Shown in pieces: positions 1-7,971 of a DNA stretch of 25,280 nucleotides. A program made the translations under genes and the position numbers. The notes under the pieces are model-generated. The model saw only the letters and a list, made by a program, of their open reading frames with translations. It did not search any database and was not told the origin of the DNA. The first letter of the stretch is position 1, and each line of letters starts with the position of its first letter. The stretch is from positions 1 to 25,280 of the forward strand of contig CAYMBG010000029.1 of NCBI GenBank assembly GCA_964388615.1. Reading direction: 5' to 3'. This DNA is from SLLW01 sp964388615. GTDB lineage: Bacteria; Bacteroidota; Rhodothermia; Balneolales; Natronogracilivirgulaceae.

Positions 1-94
1 CGATGAGGTTGCCGCTTCAAATATTGACGCCCTGGAGGATCAAACTCCGGTTCAGGTAGTGGGAACGTTTCGCCGAACGGGTTTCCGCGATTAA
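1..94 (+). CDS. C-terminal end of a probable RND efflux periplasmic adaptor (membrane fusion protein)
   Basis: Only the last 30 codons are inside the window, in the frame that begins at base 2; the TAA stop is at 92-94. The visible tail reads as a short beta-rich segment (NIDALEDQTPVQVVG) followed by a basic end (FRRTGFRD). The phrase 'x-L-x-D-x-T-P-V-x-V' is typical of the membrane-proximal end of HlyD/AcrA-type adaptors, which link an inner-membrane RND pump to an outer-membrane channel. The assignment rests mainly on position: an RND pump gene starts 48 bases after the stop on the same strand, and adaptor-pump order is the usual operon arrangement. The start and all diagnostic lipoyl/hairpin domains lie outside the window. 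Confidence 0.5.
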   Translation, partial: DEVAASNIDALEDQTPVQVVGTFRRTGFRD

Positions 95-141
95 AACAAA
101 CTGCGGGTTAAGTAAACTTTGTGATATCACCATCTAAACAC

Positions 142-3100
142 ATGCCTTCAAAAAGAGATTCAAAAGGCGGTATTTCATCCTTTGCCATCAGGCGGCCCAT
201 CAGTACATTGGCGCTGACTGCCGTTGTTATTGTTCTGGGACTGCTTTTCTACGGGCGCCTGCCCGTTGATCTGTTACCACAGATCGATTATCCTCACATA
301 CGCGTCGTGGTGAATTATCCCGGTGTCACCCCCGAAGTAATCGAAGAACAGGTTACCCGTCCGCTGGAGCGTAACCTTGCCGCTACCGAAAACCTCTCTG
401 AAATTCATGGTCGCGCTTCACAAGGGCGCAGTTATATCGAGATGTTCTTCGATTACGAAACGGACATCGATCTGGCCCTCCAGGATGCTTCGCGTCAGTT
501 GGAACGCGCCCGCACCGAACTACCGGATGGTATCGACCCGCCCCGGATTATGAAAATGGACCCATCACAGGATCCAATTCTTGAATTGGCGATCAGTTCT
601 CCGGTCCGTACCCCGGTTGAAGTACGCGATTGGGCAGATCAGCAACTTGCCCCACAGCTGCTCTCTATTCCAGGAGTCGGCACTATCGACATTGCCGGAG
701 GTATGATCCGTGAAATCGATGTCGTCGTGGAACCGGAAAGAATGCGCTCCTACAATCTGAACCTGACAGATATCAGTCAACTTTTGCGCGGTCGCAGTGT
801 GGATCGGTCGGCAGGTAACATTACCTCGCCGGACTATGACATTATGGCCCGAACCGAGACACGATACCGCTCGGAAGAGGATGTGCGCAATACGCGTTTA
901 CAATTGGGCGATACCGATCACCAGATCCGTTTGTCGGATATCGCAGATGTAAACGACAGTCACCGGGAACAGCGCCTATTTGCCCGTCTAAACGGCGAAG
1001 ACGCGGTTCAGCTCTCTATCATGAAGCAACCTCTGGCCAATACGTCGGCGACCATTGCGCAACTAAAAGAGCGTTTACAAGAACTGGAGCAATCCGGTTT
1101 CATCGCGGCTGATATGGAATACCGTATCACTCGTGACGAATCTTTCTTCATTGATGCCTCAATACGTTCCGTTAGCATAGCTGCGATCATTGGCGGTCTG
1201 CTGGCTGTCACCATCATCCTCTTTTTCATTGGAAGCATCCGGCGATCGCTTATAATCGCCTTTACACTATCAATTGCGGTGATAGCCACTTTTCTACTCA
1301 TGACATTAAGCGGATTGACACTCAATGTTATGAGTCTCGGAGGACTGGCTCTCGGGGTCGGACTGCTGATTGACAACGGTATCGTCATGCTGGAAAATAT
1401 TTACCGCCGTCAGCAAGAGGAGGGGGATTCCCCCGAGGATGCCGCTCATAATGGATCCCGGGAAGTACTTTCTGCCGTCACCGCAGGAACCATGACCAAC
1501 CTGGCGGCAGTTTTGCCGTTTTTACTTGTCACCGGCATGGCCGCACTGCTGTTCCGGGAGCTTATTTTGACTATTGCCTTTGCCATCCTTGCCTCCCTTT
1601 TGGCTGCGGTAACCCTGGTCCCCAGTCTTTCCGCACAATTTTCCGGCCGCTTTAAACAAAGTGGCCTGGCCCGAAGTCTTCCCATTCGTTCGTTTAATCG
1701 TGTATTCTTGTTTTTCCGTTCAGGATATGTCGCATCACTGCGTTTTTTTATTCATCGCAGATGGTGGTTACTGGCGATAGCCGTGGTGTTTCTGGGAGTG
1801 AGCGTCTATACGCTACGCGGACTCGGTACCGAGTTTTTGCCTCCGGTCGACGATGGCCGGGTCACCATGCGTTTTGTCCTTCCGGCCGGTACTTCCATTG
1901 AACCGACCAACGAGGCCGCTGATATCATCGAGGAGGCGATCATGGAGATGCCTCATGTGGAGACACTGTATATGACCGTCGGCGGTTATTTCCGCGGCGG
2001 ACAACTTTCCCTTCGTGGTGGAATGATTGATATCGCACTGCAACTGGAACCCCTCTCTGAACGACGCGGATACACAGCGGAGCAATGGGTTTCAGAATTT
2101 TCGCGCAAAACCGGGGATCTCGGACTGCCATTTGTCCAGGAGCGTATCCGGGGTCCGCGTTTGCCTGGTGTTCAAACCGGATTACTTGATGCTGACATTG
2201 CTATCGGTGTTGTCGGTGCCGATCTGGATATTCTTGAAACGGAAGCAAGGTCCATCTACCAACGACTGGAGCGTGTCGAAGGTGTCGGTAGTATACAAAT
2301 CGGCCGGGAGGGACGTATACCCCAGCTACTGCTGCGTGTGGATGAGACAAGGGCTGCCGGACATGGTGTCAGTCAGGATCAGATCGCTGACCTGATCCAC
2401 AATGCCGTGGAAGGTGTCGTCCCCACCCAATTTGTGGAAGGCGGATTTGAGTATAATGTCCGGGTTCGGTTCCCTCGGGAGATAACGGGTACTACAGAAG
2501 GCCTCGCGCAAATTCCCGTCTTCAACGCAGAGAACCGGTCAGTGCCACTGGGCAGTCTGGTTGCATTTGAGGAGACAACCGGTCCCGCTCATATCGAGCG
2601 ATTCAACCAGATCCGTGTCGTTTGGGTAAATACCACTGTAAACATGGATGAGGCGACTTTGGGTGAAGTAGCCGGACAGATTCGCGGCGAACTCCAGGAT
2701 TACGATTTGCCTGATGGCTACAGCCTGATTTACGGAGGGGAACAGGAATCTATTGAAGCATCAAGCCGTTCACTGCAATTGGCCATCATACTGGCCATAT
2801 TTTTTGTATTCGTCGTAATGGCGGTTCAATATGAAAAACTGACCAGTCCGCTAATCATACTGGCTTCCCTTCCCTTTGCACTTATCGGAGTCGCTTTGAT
2901 CCTCTGGATCACGGGTATGCCTTTGAATGCACCGGTGCTGCTGGGCCTGATTTTTCTGACAGGAATCATCGTCAACAACGCCATTCTGCTGGTCGAATTC
3001 ATCGAGGCGAACCGCTCCTCCATGAAACTTACTGATGCAGTCGTCAAAGCCGGCGAAGTTCGTTTTCGTCCGATTCTCATGACCACGCTGACCACTATTT

Positions 3101-3428
3101 TCGGCATGCTTCCGTTGGCTCTGGGTATCGGCGAAGGCTCGGAGTTGCTTCAGCCATTGGCGTTGACCGTCATCGGTGGCCTGCTGGTAGGCAGTTTACT
3201 CACACTGATTCTGCTTCCCGGGGTATATGTCATCATTTCAGATATACCNNNNNNNNNNNNNNNNNNNNNNNNNNNNNNNNNNNNNNNNNNNNNNNNNNNN
3301 NNNNNNNNNNNNNNNNNNNNNNNNNNNNNNNNNNNNNNNNNNNNNNNNGTTTACTCACACTGATTCTGCTTCCCGGGGTATATGTCATCATTTCAGATAT
3401 ACCTCGGCGATTCAACTCAAATATCTGA
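142..3428 (+). CDS. RND family efflux transporter, inner-membrane pump subunit (HAE1/AcrB-like), interrupted by a false assembly gap
   Basis: Proton-driven inner-membrane pump of a tripartite efflux system. The N-terminal segment FAIRRPISTLAL leads into the first membrane helix, followed by a large periplasmic loop (GRLPVDLLPQIDYPHI), a central six-helix block, a second periplasmic loop and a final six-helix block, as in AcrB. I chose the ATG at 142; a GTG at 121 is possible but only lengthens the leader before the conserved IRRP. The run of 100 N at 3249-3348 splits the gene, but the 55 bases on each side are identical. Collapsing that duplicate and the N run gives an open frame of about 1043 aa ending PRRFNSNI with TGA at 3426-3428, close to AcrB length. 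The frame taken literally through the N run stops early at 3363 and is wrong. In the proton relay, AcrB's Asp-Asp in TM4 is Asp411-Asn412 here, and the TM10 Lys is Asn945. Substrate unknown; the adaptor gene precedes it. Confidence 0.9.
3194..3248 (+). repeat. 55-bp direct repeat, left copy, flanking the N run (assembly overlap)
   Basis: Bases 3194-3248 are identical, over all 55 positions, to 3349-3403 on the other side of the N run. It lies inside the RND pump coding sequence, just before the end of the last membrane helix. Best read as two contig ends that overlap but were not merged, not as a biological repeat. Confidence 0.9.
3249..3348. other. Run of 100 N (false scaffold gap)
   Basis: Exactly 100 unknown bases, the customary placeholder length. 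Because the flanks are the same 55 bases, the true missing length is probably zero and the join should remove the N run plus one repeat copy (155 bases). This restores an uninterrupted pump reading frame. Confidence 0.95.
3349..3403 (+). repeat. 55-bp direct repeat, right copy
   Basis: Second copy of the 55-base block at 3194-3248. The sequence continues from 3404 into the last eight codons and stop of the pump gene. A 55-base perfect overlap matches a common assembler k-mer size. Confidence 0.9.
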
Positions 3429-3448
3429 AAAGTCTGCAAAAATCAGTG

Positions 3449-3471
3449 TAAGAAAAAGATTCGTTTTCTTA
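3449..3471. terminator. Candidate bidirectional terminator hairpin between the RND pump gene and secA
   Basis: TAAGAAAA at 3449-3456 pairs perfectly with TTTTCTTA at 3464-3471 around a 7-base loop. It lies in the 52-base space between two convergent genes. The stem is AT-rich, so it is weak, but its A/T-rich arms would give a U-rich 3' arm in either direction. Confidence 0.4.
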
Positions 3472-3480
3472 TTACAACGT

Positions 3481-6400
3481 TCATGACCGTCCGTGGCAGT
3501 TTTTGTATTTCTTTCCGGATCCACACGGACAAGGATCGTTCCGGCCTACTTTTTCATCTACTGTCACCGGCTGTCGTTTTGCTTTTTCTCCACGACCCGC
3601 CGAGGCCGCCGCACGTTGTGCCGCGCCGTCGCCGCCCTCTCCTCCGCCAAAGCGGAGCCCCATATTTTCTGCCGAATCATGCTGTGTCTTAAGTTTATCC
3701 AGATCCACCCGGCTCTTTACAGGTTGTTTCGCCTGCTTCATCTGCCTGGGATCTGCAGCTGCCTCGGGTACGGCCCGCCATACCAGCGATATGATTTCAC
3801 TGTTGATATCCTCCAACAATTGTGAAAACATATTAAACGCCTCTCGTTTATACTCCAGAAGCGGATCTTTCTGTCCGAAAGCACGCAGTCCGATCCCCTC
3901 TTTGACCGTGTCAAGGTCTCTCAAATGCTCCATCCACTTCTGGTCAATCACCGAGAGAACAGCCGATCTTTCCAGTGCGCGGATCACTTCCCTGCCCTCG
4001 TTATTCATCGCATCTTCGATGTTAACCACCACTCGCATGCGCTTCACACCATCGGTAAAGAGGATCTGTACATTCGTCGGTTTTTGTTCGGCCTCCGATT
4101 CATGCACCTGTTTGATCACCTTGTAGAAAGGTCCTGTCAACCGCTGCTCTTTCTCCTGGTAAACCTTGACCGCCTCGTTGAAAATCAGGTCAATCACACC
4201 GTCTTCACGCAGACTTGACCATTTTTCGCGATCTACCTCCACGTCAACAGCAAGCATTCGCAGCATCCGTTCACGGATCCCGTCATAATCCCCTTCTTTG
4301 TAGAGCTCATTGACAATAGCCGTGATCATATCTTCCAGCATATTCAACAGCATACTGCTCAACCCTTCACCCAGCAACGCCTTGCGCCGGTAACCGTAAA
4401 TCACGTTCCGCTGGTTGTTGAGTACATCATCGTACTCCAGCTGCCGTTTTCTTATGCTGAAATTATTCTGCTCTACCTTTTTCTGAGCCCGTTCAAGGGA
4501 TTTTGAAACCCAGGGGTGTTGAATAACTTCTCCATCCTCAAATTTGAGCCGGTCCATGACATTGGAAACACGATCCGAGCCGAAAAGTTTCATCAGGTCA
4601 TCCTCCAGGGAAACATAGAACTGCGATTCCCCGGGATCACCCTGGCGACCCGCACGTCCACGCAGCTGGAGGTCAATACGTCGCGATTCGTGTCTTTCCG
4701 TACCTAGGATGGCCAGGCCGCCAAGTCCACGCACGCCCTCTCCCAGCTTGATATCCGTACCACGTCCCGCCATATTGGTCGCGATGGTAACCGATCCTTT
4801 TTGGCCGGCTTCCATCACAATTTCACTCTCGCTCTTATGTTGCTTCGCGTTCAGGACATTGTGACGAAGACCGGAGCGTTTCAACATGCGACTGAGCATC
4901 TCTGAAACTTCCACACTGGTAGTACCTACCAGCACCGGTTGTCCCTTTGTATTGTATTCCTGGATTTTCTCCACTACGGCATTGTAACGCTCCCGCTTGG
5001 TGCGGAAAACCAGATCCTCACGATCCTCTCGTTGTACCGGCACATTAGTCGGAATCTCAATCACTTCCAGCTTGTAGATTTCATGAAACTCACCCTCCTC
5101 GGTCACCGCTGTACCGGTCATACCGGCCAGTTTGTGATACATTCGGAAGTAATTTTGCAAGGTAATGGTAGCATAGGTCTGGGTCGCGGCTTCCACCTTA
5201 ACATTTTCCTTGGCCTCAATAGCCTGGTGGAGTCCGTCGGAATAACGGCGTCCGGAAAGTACCCGGCCGGTATGCTCATCCACAATCTGCACTTTACCTT
5301 CGGAAACGATGTACTCGTCATCCTTTTCAAAAAGGGTATAGGCTTTCAGCAACTGGTTGACAGAGTGGATACGCTCGCTTCGTTCGGAAAAAACACGATA
5401 GAGTTCGGACATACGGTCGGAGCGCTCTTTTTTGAGCTCCTCTTTGACCTTGTCGACCTGCTTTTGCTTGTAGTCCTCGCTAAACTCCGTGTTGCTTTCT
5501 ATTTCCGAAACTTGTTGCTGTTCTCTGTTCTCCAGCTCCTCCTCCATTTTGGAGGTTTCAGTACCCATATCCGGAATAACAAAAAAGTCCGGATCTTCAT
5601 TAGACGGCGTGATCAGTTCACGCCCCATCTCGGTTAGCTCAATGGTGTTCTGCTTCAAGTCGACGGCGTAATACATCGCTTCGTCGACAACATGCATGTT
5701 TTTGCCCTGATCCTGCAGATAGAGGTACTCGGTCTGCTGAGTGAGTTTTTGCAGGGTGGGGTCCTGCATCATTTTCTGGAATTTCTTGCTTTTCGGGAAA
5801 CCGCGTCGCGCCCGGAAAAGAGCCAGTCCGGCGGTCTGCTCATCCCCTTTCTCATACGCCTGTTCTGCTTCATGAAGGAATTTGGCGATAAGGTTCTTTT
5901 GCGATTCCACGAGCTTCTCCACCCGTGGCTTGAGCTCCGAATATTTCTGATCCTGATTCTCCTGCGGTACCGGTCCCGATATGATAAGAGGCGTACGCGC
6001 TTCGTCAATTAAAACCGAGTCCACCTCATCGACAATGGAATAGTGGTGGCCTCGCTGGACCAGTTGGTCTTTGTTGACCACCATATTGTCACGGAGATAA
6101 TCAAATCCGAACTCACTATTGGTGCCATAGGTGATATCGGCTTTATAAGCGTTTCTGCGTTGTTCTGTATTCGGCTCATAGCGATCCACACAATCGACTT
6201 TCAGGCCGTGGAAATTAAAGATAGGCTCATTCCATTCCGCATCACGTTGCGCCAAATAGGAGTTGACCGTCACAATGTGCACACCACGCTCCACAAGGGC
6301 ATTGAGATAGGTTGGGAAGATAGCCACCAGCGTTTTACCCTCACCGGTTTTCATCTCTGCAATTGTTCCCTGATGCAACGTAACAGCCCCGATCAGCTGA

Positions 6401-6849
6401 ACATCATAGGGGATCATGTTCCACTCGGCATCCACTCCGGCCACTTTCCAGCTTTTCCCTACAAAACGGCGGCAGGTATCTTTAAGAACTGCAAATGCCT
6501 CCGGCAGAATATCATCCAATACCTCATCGGCGATCTCCAGCCACTCTTTATCCAGCTCTTCCAGTTCCGTTTCCAGCTCGTTGCGACGATCGATGTCTTC
6601 CGATTCACCGGTGTGAATCGTCTCCAGCTCCGCTTTCAATTCATCGATTTTCTTCTGTGTCGCGGCAGTGGCCTCTCGTACTTCTTCCTTGAATTCTTCG
6701 GTTTTGGCCTTTAGCTCATCATCGCTCAATGCCTTAACTTCATCTTCAAATGTCTTTATCTCATCGACAATGGGTTGAATTTTTTTAATATCGCGCTCAC
6801 TTTTGGAGCCCATTATCTTTGAAATACCAGCGAAAATTTTGTCTATCAT
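3481..6849 (-). CDS. secA: Preprotein translocase ATPase SecA
   Basis: Cytoplasmic/peripheral motor that drives unfolded preproteins through SecYEG by ATP hydrolysis. The 1122-aa protein has the full family layout: Walker A MKTGEGKT near residues 166-173, the DEAD-like DEVDSVLIDEART segment, helicase-type motifs including TNMAGRGTDIKLG and the QLRGRAGRQGDPG motif VI, and a C-terminal zinc/SecB-binding tail, DPCPCGSGKKYKNCHG, with Cys-x-Cys...Cys-His. A charged, coiled-coil-like insertion at about residues 60-105 makes the N-terminal region longer than in E. coli SecA (901 aa); enlarged SecA is usual in Bacteroidota and relatives. The start MIDKIFAGISKIMGSK is the family N-terminus. The gene stands alone on the minus strand, divergent from rpmH-rnpA-yidD-yidC. 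No clear -33/-7 promoter was found in its 225-base upstream region. Confidence 0.98.
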   Translation of the reverse strand: MIDKIFAGISKIMGSKSERDIKKIQPIVDEIKTFEDEVKALSDDELKAKTEEFKEEVREATAATQKKIDELKAELETIHTGESEDIDRRNELETELEELDKEWLEIADEVLDDILPEAFAVLKDTCRRFVGKSWKVAGVDAEWNMIPYDVQLIGAVTLHQGTIAEMKTGEGKTLVAIFPTYLNALVERGVHIVTVNSYLAQRDAEWNEPIFNFHGLKVDCVDRYEPNTEQRRNAYKADITYGTNSEFGFDYLRDNMVVNKDQLVQRGHHYSIVDEVDSVLIDEARTPLIISGPVPQENQDQKYSELKPRVEKLVESQKNLIAKFLHEAEQAYEKGDEQTAGLALFRARRGFPKSKKFQKMMQDPTLQKLTQQTEYLYLQDQGKNMHVVDEAMYYAVDLKQNTIELTEMGRELITPSNEDPDFFVIPDMGTETSKMEEELENREQQQVSEIESNTEFSEDYKQKQVDKVKEELKKERSDRMSELYRVFSERSERIHSVNQLLKAYTLFEKDDEYIVSEGKVQIVDEHTGRVLSGRRYSDGLHQAIEAKENVKVEAATQTYATITLQNYFRMYHKLAGMTGTAVTEEGEFHEIYKLEVIEIPTNVPVQREDREDLVFRTKRERYNAVVEKIQEYNTKGQPVLVGTTSVEVSEMLSRMLKRSGLRHNVLNAKQHKSESEIVMEAGQKGSVTIATNMAGRGTDIKLGEGVRGLGGLAILGTERHESRRIDLQLRGRAGRQGDPGESQFYVSLEDDLMKLFGSDRVSNVMDRLKFEDGEVIQHPWVSKSLERAQKKVEQNNFSIRKRQLEYDDVLNNQRNVIYGYRRKALLGEGLSSMLLNMLEDMITAIVNELYKEGDYDGIRERMLRMLAVDVEVDREKWSSLREDGVIDLIFNEAVKVYQEKEQRLTGPFYKVIKQVHESEAEQKPTNVQILFTDGVKRMRVVVNIEDAMNNEGREVIRALERSAVLSVIDQKWMEHLRDLDTVKEGIGLRAFGQKDPLLEYKREAFNMFSQLLEDINSEIISLVWRAVPEAAADPRQMKQAKQPVKSRVDLDKLKTQHDSAENMGLRFGGGEGGDGAAQRAAASAGRGEKAKRQPVTVDEKVGRNDPCPCGSGKKYKNCHGRS

Positions 6850-7019
6850 AACAGCCTTGGGGCTTTTTATATTTGTCTGTATAGTCTATTAAAGTACGGC
6901 TAAATCAATGTTTGTTCAACTTATGGTTTACCAGGTTCGGCCCGGAACCACGTTTCGCTATAACAACGAACAAAATGCAAAAATAGCTTATAATTAATGG
7001 TTCAATCTTTCAAAAAAAA

Positions 7020-7049
7020 CTTGTATTTTTTAGGTCTTTGTTAAATTTG
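7020..7049 (+). promoter_or_regulatory. Bacteroidota-type promoter for rpmH operon
   Basis: CTTG at 7020-7023, an 18-base spacer, then TAAATTTG at 7042-7049, which fits the -7 consensus TAnnTTTG exactly and the -33 TTTG/TTG element closely. Transcription would start around 7055, giving a short leader to the rpmH ATG at 7075. The rest of the 6850-7074 intergenic region is AT-rich and holds only an imperfect inverted repeat (GGTTC 6934-6938 with GAACC 6945-6949). Confidence 0.6.
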
Positions 7050-7074
7050 TCAGAAATCCAAACTTTGCAATAAC

Positions 7075-7233
7075 ATGCCAAAACGTACATATCAACCTAG
7101 TCGCCGCAGCCGAAGCAACAAGCACGGTTTTCGATCACGCATGGAAACCGCTGATGGAAGAGATGTTATCAAACGCCGCCGTGCGAAAGGACGAAAACGA
7201 CTGACCGTAAGTGATGAAGGATTCCGCAAATAG
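7075..7233 (+). CDS. rpmH: 50S ribosomal protein L34
   Basis: 52-aa, very basic protein with the L34 signature: MPKRTYQPSRRSR at the start, then KHGFRSRM and RRRAKGRKRLTVS at the end. L34 binds 23S rRNA in the large subunit. Length and composition are normal for the family. It is the first gene of rpmH-rnpA-yidD-yidC, an order conserved across bacteria. Its 3' end overlaps the start of rnpA in another frame. The upstream neighbour here is divergent secA, not dnaA. Confidence 0.97.
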   Translation: MPKRTYQPSRRSRSNKHGFRSRMETADGRDVIKRRRAKGRKRLTVSDEGFRK

Positions 7234-7627
7234 TCATGAGCGGAAGTATACCTTGCCGCGTTCGCGCATTTTGCGTGGTCGTGAACCCATACAGCACCTT
7301 TTTCAGGGGGGCAAGGTTTTAAGGCAGCGATATATTGATTTGCGCTACCTTTTTTTTCCAGACCGTCCCCATGACTGTCTGGTCGCATTTATCGCAGGAA
7401 AACGCCTGGGCAAAGCACATGAACGCAACGCCATCAAACGACGTATGAGGGAAGCTTTCCGGTTACATCAGTATCTTATACGTGATATCACGCAAGCTGA
7501 GGCTATCGGCTTTCACGGGCTCTTCATTGCCAAAAAAACGACAACTCCGTTCGAGTTGGTGGAGCGAGATTGTGTTCTTCTACTTAAAGCAGCTGCCAAT
7601 CATATTCATACCGGGAATATCTCATGA
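7214..7627 (+). CDS. rnpA: Ribonuclease P protein component
   Basis: Protein cofactor of RNase P, which matures the 5' ends of tRNAs with the catalytic RNA. The 137-aa sequence begins with the typical TLPRSRILRG...F..GKV block and carries the RNA-binding signature as KRLGKAHERNAIKRRMREAFR (residues about 57-77). I chose ATG 7214, preceded directly by a GTG at 7211; either start lies inside rpmH, giving an overlap of about 20 bases. No later ATG would keep the conserved N-terminus. The TGA at 7625-7627 overlaps the yidD start as ATGA, so the two are translationally coupled. The RNase P RNA gene was not seen in the window. Confidence 0.93.
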   Translation: MKDSANSHERKYTLPRSRILRGREPIQHLFQGGKVLRQRYIDLRYLFFPDRPHDCLVAFIAGKRLGKAHERNAIKRRMREAFRLHQYLIRDITQAEAIGFHGLFIAKKTTTPFELVERDCVLLLKAAANHIHTGNIS

Positions 7628-7959
7628 AATATCTGTTTGTCGCCCTGATTAAAGGCTATCAATTTTTCATCTCGCCCTATTTCCCGACCAGTTGCCGTTA
7701 TTACCCCACCTGCAGTCACTATGCTATTGATGCCGTCAAAATGCACGGCGCCATCAAAGGAACCGGTCTGGCTCTTTGGCGTATCCTTCGGTGCAATCCA
7801 TACAGCAACGGTGGCGAAGATCCCGTACCAGGCTCCACAACCCACTGCTCTTGCGAGGATGAGTCACCCGGCACGAGCAAGGCATCGCACGCTCCCATAT
7901 CATCACAACGCAGACCTTCCGCCTCCTCCACCTGCGCGCACCCATTAAACGAATTATAA
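7624..7959 (+). CDS. yidD: Membrane protein insertion efficiency factor YidD
   Basis: Small peripheral inner-membrane protein thought to help YidC-dependent insertion. The N-terminal 70 residues match the family closely: amphipathic start MKYLFVALIKGYQFFISPYF, then the cysteine motif SCRYYPTCSHYAIDAV, and LRCNPYSNGGEDPVP. The protein is 111 aa, longer than the roughly 70-85 aa usual; the extra C-terminal 40 residues are Ser/Pro/His/Cys-rich, look disordered and show no motif I recognise. The start overlaps the rnpA stop by four bases and the stop is 12 bases before yidC, consistent with one operon. Confidence 0.93.
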   Translation: MKYLFVALIKGYQFFISPYFPTSCRYYPTCSHYAIDAVKMHGAIKGTGLALWRILRCNPYSNGGEDPVPGSTTHCSCEDESPGTSKASHAPISSQRRPSASSTCAHPLNEL

Positions 7960-7971
7960 ACTGCTACTATT

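Noticed and set aside
3349..3363. Pump C-terminus ending VYSH at 3363
   Set aside because: It arises only from reading through 100 N in an arbitrary frame; collapsing the 55-bp duplicate gives a sensible end at 3428.
3503..6714. Several long open frames (up to about 230 codons) on the plus strand, opposite secA
   Set aside because: SecA is unmistakable on the minus strand; the opposing frames have no family features and are antisense shadows.
6850..7074. Chromosomal origin next to rpmH
   Set aside because: rpmH is often near oriC, but I see no DnaA-box cluster and no dnaA; the neighbour is secA.
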